DNA of 19,714 bases. Source: a bacterium (GTDB lineage: Bacteria; Spirochaetota; Spirochaetia; JABEVK01). This document shows, one piece after another, positions 14,072 to 19,714 of the stretch (position 1 is the stretch's first letter; each line of letters opens with the position of its first letter). Below the pieces are notes generated by a model, which had not been told where the DNA came from, made no database searches, and worked only from the letters and a program-made list of their open reading frames with translations. The DNA is taken from NCBI GenBank assembly GCA_021782055.1, contig JAJXVP010000032.1:1-19714 (forward strand), given 5' to 3'. Made by a program: the position numbers and the translations under genes.

Positions 14072-15060
14072 GGTGTCCCCACCGGACTCTCAATTCCCAC
14101 CGGACTCTCAGTTCCGGCTTTCAACATTCGTTCTAAGCGTCCTTCGTCAAACGCCGTCCCCAAAAAGACCAAAGACGTGCGTCTTGGTTCGTTGGCGTCC
14201 CAAGGTCGGCTGTACAGCTGTTTTTGAGCCCCGGCAACTTGCACTAAGTACTTCCATCGTTGTCCCGTGGGGTCATCAAGGTAAAGAATGCCTTTTGTGC
14301 GTAAAAGCCCTGGCTCTTCCACGGCAAAGGCAGCCTTTACGGCCTCGGGTTTCAAAGGACGGTCATACTCAAATTCCCACACTTTGACCTCGTGATGCTG
14401 ATCGGCACGAAAAAATCGCTTTCCAGACGCCGACCTTCCTTCGGAGGGTCCCACGAGGCGTTCACCCCCCTCACCCATGGCGTCCCACGGGATTCTTTCG
14501 CTGGTGGGGAACACTGCGATCCCCGGTTTGAGTGCCGCCAAACGGTTTTCGACCGCAAGCCGAGTCTCAACGGGAGTCATGTCGGTTTTCGTTAAAAGAA
14601 CCACATCGGCAAAGCTCAATTGCTTGCGTACCAGGCCCACCTCTTTTTCACGATCTAAAAAGGTTGAGGCATCAATGATGGCCCATACGGCTGATAAGCG
14701 AAAATCAGGGTTATCTTCACGGGACAACAACTCAAGGACAGGGGCCGGACTAGTCAGACCCGAGGCTTCGATAATCAAAAGCTCAAGGGAGGGGTCTTTT
14801 TTTAGCAGATCTTTCAACGCTTTTTCAATTTCGCCATCACCAGCACAGCACAAACAGCCAGCCGGGAGTTCGACCACTGGTTTTTTTCGTGTTTCGACAA
14901 TTTGGCTTTCGAGGGCCGCCGTGCCAAACTCGTTTAGCAAAACGCCAAACTTTCTTCCGGGCCGCTCTTTGACAAGCCGGTTAACAATGGTGCTTTTACC
15001 AGACCCCAAAAAACCGGTCAGAACAATGACGGGAACAGGGTCCCGTACGTTTTTTTTCAT
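14068..15060 (-). CDS. COG0523 (CobW/ZNG1-type) G3E GTPase metallochaperone
   Basis: About 330 residues. It has P-loop GFLGSGKST (16-24), switch region NEFG (43-46), the metal-binding CxCC motif in PAGCLCC (67-72), EASGL near 99, TKTD near 158, and a CobW C-terminal domain with [15 protein letters not shown] and [21 protein letters not shown]3E GTPases of this type deliver zinc, cobalt or nickel to client proteins. Start at 15060 is chosen for its ATGA overlap with the DUF1007 stop and GGGAG 12 nt upstream; a start at 15075 would add five residues. The final residues [15 protein letters not shown] come from an 18-bp tandem duplication at the 3' end. The DUF1007 and NicO neighbours point to transition-metal handling. 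Confidence 0.92.
   Translation of the reverse strand: MKKNVRDPVPVIVLTGFLGSGKSTIVNRLVKERPGRKFGVLLNEFGTAALESQIVETRKKPVVELPAGCLCCAGDGEIEKALKDLLKKDPSLELLIIEASGLTSPAPVLELLSREDNPDFRLSAVWAIIDASTFLDREKEVGLVRKQLSFADVVLLTKTDMTPVETRLAVENRLAALKPGIAVFPTSERIPWDAMGEGGERLVGPSEGRSASGKRFFRADQHHEVKVWEFEYDRPLKPEAVKAAFAVEEPGLLRTKGILYLDDPTGQRWKYLVQVAGAQKQLYSRPWDANEPRRTSLVFLGTAFDEGRLERMLKAGTESPVGIESPVGTP
14078..14113. repeat. 18-bp tandem duplication at the 3' end of the GTPase gene
   Basis: Units CCCACCGGACTCTCAATT (14078-14095) and CCCACCGGACTCTCAGTT (14096-14113) differ at one base. On the coding strand they give a repeated ESPVG segment just before the stop, extending the protein beyond its folded domain. Confidence 0.9.
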
Positions 15061-15641
15061 GGTGCTTTCTCCCATATTAAATGAGCTTCAACCGGAATGA
15101 CAAAACCGCCGTAGTAAGCCCGACCAGGATTAGGTCTAAAGCGTACGACGGCGCCGTCTGCGCCGGTCAAGGGCTGATGTTTCGCCCAGAGGATTTGCGT
15201 GTAATAAGAATCATCGTACATGGCCAGAGTTAACTCATCCCCAGGATGAATACGGCGGTGAATCGGAACAAAGAAACGGTAAACCGCCTTGGTCCCCCCC
15301 GCGACTAACCAGGTTTGAAAGTGCGAAACGCTGGTAGGAAAGAGTCTGGATCCGTTCCAGTAAACCCAGCAGAAATAGTGAAAGTTGCTTAAATTGTCAA
15401 AATCGTGAGTTTGGATGGCACGAATTGTATCCGGGCTAAAACGCCCGTCCGCTCCATGAGGAAAGGCCGTCACAACCGTCGAAAACATTTCGTCGAACGT
15501 CCATGTGGCCCAAAAGCCCTCGACCGTTCCGTGCTTAACCACCACCTCAGCCTTTGAACTGATCCAAATGTGGGGGTGAGCCCACGCAACTTGCGCAACA
15601 AAAGCCAGCAATAAGACGGCTAACGCTTTGAATTTGCCCAG
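15057..15641 (-). CDS. DUF1007 periplasmic protein, probable CTG start
   Basis: About 194 residues. A short basic start (GKFK), a hydrophobic core ([13 protein letters not shown]) and AWA make a classic signal peptide, and the mature protein would begin HPHIWI, the hallmark of DUF1007. The body has [30 protein letters not shown] and a C-terminal [20 protein letters not shown]1007 proteins often lie next to NicO transporters, and the N-terminal HPH could bind a divalent metal. The start is assigned to CTG at 15641 because AAGGAGG (15653-15647) is 5 nt upstream and no ATG, GTG or TTG lies between that site and the signal core. The frame also reaches an ATG at 15734, but that would add about 31 atypical residues and overlap the divergent gene's first codon. 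First gene of the metal operon. Confidence 0.82.
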   Translation of the reverse strand: MGKFKALAVLLLAFVAQVAWAHPHIWISSKAEVVVKHGTVEGFWATWTFDEMFSTVVTAFPHGADGRFSPDTIRAIQTHDFDNLSNFHYFCWVYWNGSRLFPTSVSHFQTWLVAGGTKAVYRFFVPIHRRIHPGDELTLAMYDDSYYTQILWAKHQPLTGADGAVVRFRPNPGRAYYGGFVIPVEAHLIWEKAP

Positions 15642-15646
15642 CAGAT

Positions 15647-15653
15647 CCTCCTT
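15647..15653 (-). promoter_or_regulatory. Strong Shine-Dalgarno deciding the CTG start of the DUF1007 gene
   Basis: AAGGAGG on the minus strand (15653-15647), a full match to the anti-Shine-Dalgarno, with five bases (ATCTG) to the CTG at 15641-15639. A CTG two bases after the site (15644) is too close. Confidence 0.7.
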
Positions 15654-15698
15654 CTGCCCAGGACCAGGCAGGACTAAACAATCTCCAATCCAGGCCAC

Positions 15699-15727
15699 TC
15701 CCCAAACCAGCGCGTGCAGGGTATGAT
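15699..15727 (+). promoter_or_regulatory. Promoter of the RlmL-type gene, likely leaderless
   Basis: TATGAT (15722-15727, 5 of 6 to consensus) lies five bases before the ATG at 15733. A poor TCCCCA (15699-15704) is 17 nt upstream. No Shine-Dalgarno is placed for 15733. The rest of the 90-bp divergent gap holds no clear operator that I can see. Confidence 0.42.
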
Positions 15728-15732
15728 TCCGC

Positions 15733-16911
15733 ATGAAGTCAGAACCCCTTCACGCGTTTTTTGCCTCAACCTCGCCAGGTCTTGAGTTCCTTCTCGAACA
15801 GGAGCTAGCCACCCTCGGTTTTAAACCCCGCCGTGAACTTGGTGGCGCCTTTTGGAAAGGGCGCTGGCGCGACCTATACCGGGCGGCCTTAAGCCTCAGG
15901 ACAGCATCGCATGTCCTGGTCCGTATCAAAGGCGGAACTGCTACTAGCTTTCCTGAACTCGAGCTTCTGTTGGGAAACCTTCCTTGGGAACTTTGGTTAC
16001 AGCGCCACGCCTCGTTCCGGGTTGATGCCGCTTGCCGGGCCTCCGCTCTGTACCATGAAGGGGCGGTTGTGGAACGCGTAAGTGATTGGATCACGCGTCG
16101 CACCCAAACAGAACCCGCTCCCTTGGGGAGTGAACCCTCTCAGCGGTTTATGGTTCGGATCGTTCACGATACGGTAGAACTCAGCGTGGATGCGGCGGGC
16201 CCCTTGCACAGGCGCGGCTATCGGTTGGCCACGGCAAAAGCCCCCCTGCGCGAAAACCTGGCCGCCGCTCTGCTTTACGCCTCCGGTTGGGTGCCTGCCG
16301 TGACCGAGGGGCTAGGACGCGGCGCGGCGGTTCGCTACAAAACCCCCACGACCACCTTGGATGACCCTTTTTGCGGTTCGGGAACCATTCCTATCGAGGC
16401 AGCGCTCCTGGCCCGCCGCATTCCCCCGGGCCTTGCGACGGCTGATCGACAACCTCGACCTTTGGCCTGCCAAGACTGGCAGGATTTTGATGCGGAAGCT
16501 TGGGAAAAAACGGTAACTAGTCTGCAGTCGCATATTCTTTCTGAAAGCCCGGTTGTCATCACCGGCGGCGACCGGGACGACGGAGCCATTCAAGCGGCGC
16601 GGGCCAATGCCGAACGGGCGGGGGTTAACCTGGTTTGGGAACGGCGGGCATTTTCGCAGGCTTCGTGGACGCCGGGAAGCTTTGTGGTAACCAACCCCCC
16701 GTACGGCCACCGCATTTCAGAACACAGCAACCTTCGTAACCTTTTTGCGTCGTTTGGCAAAAAAATTAGCCAGGATAGCGTTGCCGCGACTTGGCTGGAC
16801 GGCACGGAACACGGCGAGGGCTTGGCCGGCTTGCGGCCACAGGAGCTCCTGCGGACAAAAAATGGAGGGCTACCCGTTAGATTTTTGAAATTTCCGCCGA
16901 CGCAGGCCTAA
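15733..16911 (+). CDS. rlmL: 23S rRNA (guanine-N2) methyltransferase, RlmL/YpsC type with THUMP domain
   Basis: A 392-residue protein. The N-terminal ferredoxin-like and THUMP region runs from FFASTSPGLEFLLEQELATL to SVDAAGPLHRRGYR. The Rossmann methyltransferase then has APLRENLAAALL (residues 171-182), SAM motif DPFCGSGTIPIEAAL (near 212-226), GGDRDDGAIQAARANAERAG and catalytic NPPYGHR (near 319-325). This is the COG0116 plan, with m2G formation in 23S rRNA helix 74 (G2445 in E. coli) as the family function. It is full length for the single-domain bacterial form and lacks the RlmK fusion of E. coli. The start codon overlaps, back to back, with the alternative ATG on the other strand. The 3' end overlaps queF by 35 bp. 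Confidence 0.9.
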   Translation: MKSEPLHAFFASTSPGLEFLLEQELATLGFKPRRELGGAFWKGRWRDLYRAALSLRTASHVLVRIKGGTATSFPELELLLGNLPWELWLQRHASFRVDAACRASALYHEGAVVERVSDWITRRTQTEPAPLGSEPSQRFMVRIVHDTVELSVDAAGPLHRRGYRLATAKAPLRENLAAALLYASGWVPAVTEGLGRGAAVRYKTPTTTLDDPFCGSGTIPIEAALLARRIPPGLATADRQPRPLACQDWQDFDAEAWEKTVTSLQSHILSESPVVITGGDRDDGAIQAARANAERAGVNLVWERRAFSQASWTPGSFVVTNPPYGHRISEHSNLRNLFASFGKKISQDSVAATWLDGTEHGEGLAGLRPQELLRTKNGGLPVRFLKFPPTQA

Positions 16912-17296
16912 AGGAACGTTCGGTTTCGGCGGTGATGGTGATTCCCCCCCGCGATTTTTGTGCAACGGTAACTTTGATCCACAACGGAGATAAAACGGCC
17001 ACAATATCCTCGGCCACCAGAGCCGACAAGGCTTCGCAAAAGTGACCTTCGTTCCGGAACGACCAAAAGTAGAGTTTGAGGCTTTTACTTTCTAAGCAGA
17101 AGGGGCCAGGCACAAACTCAATCCGTATCGTTTCATAATCCGGCTGGCCCGTGACGGGGCACAGGCTGGTAACCTCATCGCTTTCAAGAACGACTCGCGT
17201 CACTCCAGCAGGTGTTGGAAACGTTTCCAACTGGCGGCGAGGTTCGGCTACCTTGTGTCCTAAGATTTCAAATGAGGGGACTGGTTGATCTGTCAC
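16877..17296 (-). CDS. queF: NADPH-dependent preQ0 reductase QueF
   Basis: A 139-residue unimodular (YkvM-type) QueF. It has LETFPTP near 23, SLCPVTGQPDYETI with catalytic C46 and D53, and ESKSLKLYFWSFRNEGHFCE (69-88), the substrate and NADPH-binding signature. It reduces 7-cyano-7-deazaguanine to preQ1 for queuosine in tRNA. The usual FHE near the active site reads FCE here, with a histidine two positions earlier. The start is GTG at 17296, with AGGAG 6 nt upstream; no better ATG is available. It follows the patatin-like gene by about 48 bp on the same strand. A TATAAA at 17325-17320 could be a -10, but I see no -35. The other queuosine genes are not in the window. Confidence 0.94.
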   Translation of the reverse strand: MTDQPVPSFEILGHKVAEPRRQLETFPTPAGVTRVVLESDEVTSLCPVTGQPDYETIRIEFVPGPFCLESKSLKLYFWSFRNEGHFCEALSALVAEDIVAVLSPLWIKVTVAQKSRGGITITAETERSFRPASAEISKI

Positions 17297-17327
17297 AGAC
17301 GGCTCCTAATCTTGTCCTATTTATAAG

Positions 17328-17342
17328 AGGCTTTAAAAGCCT
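17328..17342. repeat. 15-bp palindrome between the patatin-like gene and queF
   Basis: AGGCTTT-A-AAAGCCT, perfect 7-bp arms with a single central base. It starts 2 bp past the patatin stop on the minus strand. The central loop is too short for an ideal terminator hairpin and no T-run follows, so an operator or weak attenuator for queF is as likely. Confidence 0.5.
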
Positions 17343-17344
17343 TT

Positions 17345-18313
17345 CTATAAGCGGCGTGGTGGATGTTTTTGGGCCCAAGCCCAGGTTTCGTCCCACTGTC
17401 GCTTTTCTTGTGAAAAATCCAAAATTCCGTAAGAGTTAGCCAACTCCGGTTCATAGATCCACACCGACGAGGCCAAACGTGAGGCCTTTTCGATTTGATG
17501 CGTGTTGATCGTTCTAAAAAGGTACTCTAAGCCTAAGGCGGTATTTTCGACAACCTCTAAATGAAAACCACCCATCGCCGAGGCACTTTCGGCGCTGGCA
17601 TGAGCCAGATCAGGTTTATGGCTCGTAGCCGCCGTACTCCCCATTCGGTCAATCAGAAAGATTTCGTCACAGTTTTCATCTTCGAGGGCTTCGACAGGAA
17701 TTGAGTCAGGTCCGGTCCCCCCATCAAAAAATACACCTTCAAGTCCAGGCCCCATTTTGGCCCCAATCTTTTGTGGCGGAAACACAATAGGGATCGCCGT
17801 CGAAGCCATCAAAACGTCGACAAGACTTAAGTTTTTATGGTGGGGATGTAAGCTAGACAGACGCAGGGGGCGACCGGTCCCTCGGTCCACGACACAGAGC
17901 CAGGTCGGCAAAGGAAGGTCTCCCAACGTCGCAAAGCCCAGACGACGTTCCACGACATGTTCTAAAAGCCGCCGTAAAGGGGCGTTGTCAAGCACCCCGC
18001 CCTGAGCTAAAGCTCCTAAACTTACCGTAAAGACATCGCGGTTCTTCAGCCCCGCTAACAAACCGTAATAGGTGTCTTCACCGGCGTCACCGGGGCCGCC
18101 CCAGCGAAACTCTCCCCCACGAGGGGCATTGCCCTCGATGGTCTGCAAAATCGCATTTACCACGACAGCATTCAAAGCCCCGGAACTCGTCCCGGCCACG
18201 ACGTCAGGACGCACAGATCTCCCCAACGTTTTTCCTTCCATCAAGGCCTTGGCCAACGCCGCTTCTTGCGCAATAAAGGCCGCCGCTCCGGCAAAAGCAA
18301 ATCCTGTTTTCAT
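17345..18313 (-). CDS. Patatin-like phospholipase family protein
   Basis: About 322 residues from the ATG at 18313. It has a glycine/alanine-rich oxyanion segment GFAFAGAAAF near residue 4, nucleophile elbow GTSSG (S43) in VVAGTSSGALNAV, LMASTAIPIVFPP near 168, and catalytic DGG (D197-G199) in VFFDGGTGPDSIPVE. The Ser-Asp dyad of patatins is intact, so lipid acyl hydrolase activity is plausible; the substrate is unknown. The start is fixed by AGGAGGGG at 18327-18320, 6 nt upstream. The frame extends to an ATG at 18355 with no equal ribosome site. No signal peptide or autotransporter part is seen, so it is probably cytoplasmic or peripheral to the membrane. Divergent from rnfC, upstream of queF. 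Confidence 0.88.
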   Translation of the reverse strand: MKTGFAFAGAAAFIAQEAALAKALMEGKTLGRSVRPDVVAGTSSGALNAVVVNAILQTIEGNAPRGGEFRWGGPGDAGEDTYYGLLAGLKNRDVFTVSLGALAQGGVLDNAPLRRLLEHVVERRLGFATLGDLPLPTWLCVVDRGTGRPLRLSSLHPHHKNLSLVDVLMASTAIPIVFPPQKIGAKMGPGLEGVFFDGGTGPDSIPVEALEDENCDEIFLIDRMGSTAATSHKPDLAHASAESASAMGGFHLEVVENTALGLEYLFRTINTHQIEKASRLASSVWIYEPELANSYGILDFSQEKRQWDETWAWAQKHPPRRL

Positions 18314-18416
18314 AGGCAACCCCTCCTCTTCAATTTCACTGAGAAAATGTTTCATGACAAGTCTTGTTTTTCTGAAAGATAAACGGAAAAATCGATTCGC
18401 AGGCTACGGTTTTTTG

Positions 18417-18445
18417 TTCCCATGTTCACAATAGAATGATATACT
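18417..18445 (+). promoter_or_regulatory. Promoter of rnfC
   Basis: TTCCCA (18417-18422), 17-nt spacer, TATACT (18440-18445). GAGGT at 18453-18457 lies 5 nt before the ATG at 18463. The leader would be about 11 nt. The rest of the 149-bp divergent region (18314-18462) is AT-rich, holds a short ACAAG-T-CTTGT palindrome at 18357-18367, and shows no gene. Confidence 0.45.
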
Positions 18446-18462
18446 ATCTGCCGAGGTAGCAA

Positions 18463-19714
18463 ATGATTTTTCAACGTCCGTTCCGCGGGGGCGCCCCTGT
18501 GCCCCACCGTAAACAGACGGCGGAGCTGGCCACTCAGACGATGCCGGTTCCGCCTAAGGTCGTCATTCCGCTCCTTCAGCACACGGGGGTCATTTGCGAC
18601 CCAAAAGTGCAGAAGGGGGATACCGTCAAGGTGGGGCAAATCCTCGGCGACTCCGACAAACTTATGGCTGTACCGATTCACTCTAGTGTGTCAGGCAAAG
18701 TCACCAACGTCGACTTAATGCTCTGGGCCGGCGGAATTCAAGTCACCAGTGTCGAAATCGAAACTGATGGTAAGCAAGAAGTTGTCGATAACATCACCCC
18801 TCCGGTGGTGAACAACAAACAAGAGTTTTTAACGGCCGTCCGCGCCAGCGGTCTGGTTGGGCTCGGGGGTGCAGGGTTCCCGACTCACGTCAAGCTAAAC
18901 CCTCCGCAAGACAAACCTGTCGACACCCTGATCATCAACGCCGCCGAGTGTGAACCGTATATTACCGCCGATTACCGTGAAATCCTTGAAAATTCCGAAT
19001 CGATTGTTGCTGGCGTTAAGGCTGTAACCACCTATTTGGGAATTTCGAACGTTCTGATCGGGATCGAAGACAACAAACCCAAAGCTATCGCCTTGCTTAA
19101 AAAAGCGTTTACGGATCAACAAAGCGTCAAAGTTCTGCCCTTAAAGACCCGTTACCCCCAAGGTGCCGAAAAAATGCTGATTTGGGCCACGGCTCGCCGC
19201 GTCCTTCCTGTCGGCAAGCTACCCGCTGATGTCGGCGTGATCGTCATGAACGTCACTTCGGTATCCTTTTTGGGCCAATACTTAAAAACTGGTTTCCCGT
19301 TGGTCAAAAAAAGAGTCACGGTGGCCGGTGGCTGTGTCAAAGAGCCCAAAAACGTCGAAGTGCTGATTGGCACTCCGCTCGCCGAGGTCTTTGCCTTTGC
19401 AGGTGGTTTTACTCGCGACCCGCGAAAGGTCATTATGGGCGGCCCCATGATGGGCGTTGCCCAGCACACCCTCGATACGTCGGTGGTAAAGCATACCAAT
19501 GCGCTTTTGGCTCTGCCCGCTAAAGAAGGCGAAGCCCCCGCCTCGACAGCTTGTATTCGTTGTGGACGCTGTGTCACGGCCTGTCCCATGGGCCTCGCAC
19601 CGTTAATGCTCAACCGTTCGGCGTTGAAAAATGATACCGAGGTTCTTCAGCAGTTTGAAGTGATGGCCTGCATTGAATGCGGAAGCTGTGCCTTTGTCTG
19701 CCCGTCCAAGATTC
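18463..19714 (+). CDS. rnfC: Rnf complex subunit RnfC, 3' truncated by window end
   Basis: The frame is open from ATG 18463 to the last base (417 full codons). It begins MIFQRPFRGGAPVPHRKQTA. It has the RnfC N-terminal barrel (VIPLLQHTGVICDPKVQKGD), the FMN/NADH Rossmann segment GLVGLGGAGFPTHVK near 131, INAAECEPYITADY near 157, YPQGAEKMLIWA near 233, and a SLBB-like segment. Two [4Fe-4S] motifs lie at the end: CIRCGRCVTACP, and CIECGSCAFVCP just before the edge. RnfC is the peripheral, NADH-oxidising subunit of the Na+ or H+-translocating ferredoxin:NAD+ oxidoreductase. The C-terminal tail is outside. Position after a promoter and typical rnfCDGEAB order suggest it heads the operon; the other genes are not visible. 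Confidence 0.96.
   Translation, partial: MIFQRPFRGGAPVPHRKQTAELATQTMPVPPKVVIPLLQHTGVICDPKVQKGDTVKVGQILGDSDKLMAVPIHSSVSGKVTNVDLMLWAGGIQVTSVEIETDGKQEVVDNITPPVVNNKQEFLTAVRASGLVGLGGAGFPTHVKLNPPQDKPVDTLIINAAECEPYITADYREILENSESIVAGVKAVTTYLGISNVLIGIEDNKPKAIALLKKAFTDQQSVKVLPLKTRYPQGAEKMLIWATARRVLPVGKLPADVGVIVMNVTSVSFLGQYLKTGFPLVKKRVTVAGGCVKEPKNVEVLIGTPLAEVFAFAGGFTRDPRKVIMGGPMMGVAQHTLDTSVVKHTNALLALPAKEGEAPASTACIRCGRCVTACPMGLAPLMLNRSALKNDTEVLQQFEVMACIECGSCAFVCPSKI

Noticed and set aside
14477..15100. Long plus-strand open frame of about 207 codons opposite the GTPase gene
   Set aside because: It is antisense to a gene with clear P-loop and CxCC motifs. The translation has no recognisable domain, and the same applies to the frames at 13893-14387 (+), 6912-7406 (-) and 19152-19613 (-).
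15642..15734. Start of the DUF1007 gene at 15734
   Set aside because: It overlaps the divergent gene's start codon, has no ribosome site, and buries the signal peptide 31 residues in.
18314..18462. Riboswitch or small RNA in the patatin-rnfC divergent region
   Set aside because: Only a short 11-bp palindrome (18357-18367) and T-runs are seen. There is no extended conserved-looking stem and no terminator hairpin.
1..19714. CRISPR array, tRNA, rRNA, insertion sequence or prophage
   Set aside because: No regularly spaced direct repeats, no cloverleaf or rRNA stretch, and no transposase, integrase or phage structural gene was seen on either strand.

Overview
This window looks like ordinary chromosome from a Gram-negative-type bacterium, and a spirochaete is the most likely host. 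The evidence for that is the chemoreceptor tip ([20 protein letters not shown]), the divergent MurC signature AETCEYRRNF, and an Rnf-type RnfC. The assignment rests on remembered family character, not on a search, and is moderate at best. The DNA is densely coded and moderately GC-rich. I see no rRNA, tRNA, CRISPR array, insertion sequence or phage gene.

Layout. At 1-2727 (+) is the end of an energy-converting-hydrogenase-related operon: a large subunit cut by the window edge that lacks all four [NiFe] cysteines, a ferredoxin/small-subunit fusion, and a TSUP-family permease. At 5836-2772 (-) is a tightly overlapping operon: murC, a YicC-family gene, a cytidylate-kinase-like gene and a small zinc-ribbon gene. 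Diverging from it is a solitary N6-adenine DNA methyltransferase (5907-7343, +). Facing the methyltransferase is a flavodiiron-protein relative (8398-7340, -) that has lost its diiron ligands and its FMN phosphate loop. At 8500-13029 (+) are a methyl-accepting chemotaxis protein, a TatD nuclease, a TcdA-like tRNA t6A dehydratase, and a response regulator with an HD-GYP output domain. At 15641-12995 (-) is a metal-handling operon: DUF1007 periplasmic protein, COG0523 GTPase and NicO/RcnA-like transporter. At 15733-18313 are an RlmL-type rRNA methyltransferase (+) converging on QueF (-), and a patatin-like protein (-) upstream of queF. From 18463 (+) rnfC begins and runs off the window, probably as the first gene of an rnf operon.

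Themes. Two ion-coupled redox complexes (Ehr-like and Rnf) lie in the same 20 kb. Several proteins keep a fold but lose signature catalytic residues: the hydrogenase-like large subunit, the flavodiiron relative, and the P-loop lysine of the Cmk-like protein. Genes are packed with 4-bp ATGA overlaps within operons and overlapping 3' ends between convergent genes. Several promoters place the -10 box 5-6 nt before the ATG, which predicts leaderless mRNAs. Near-perfect 18-bp tandem duplications recur at three places, with a decayed 18-bp-period array at a fourth. I did not find a convincing new defence or mobile system. The best candidates for new biology are the degenerate redox proteins and the 18-bp duplication signature.
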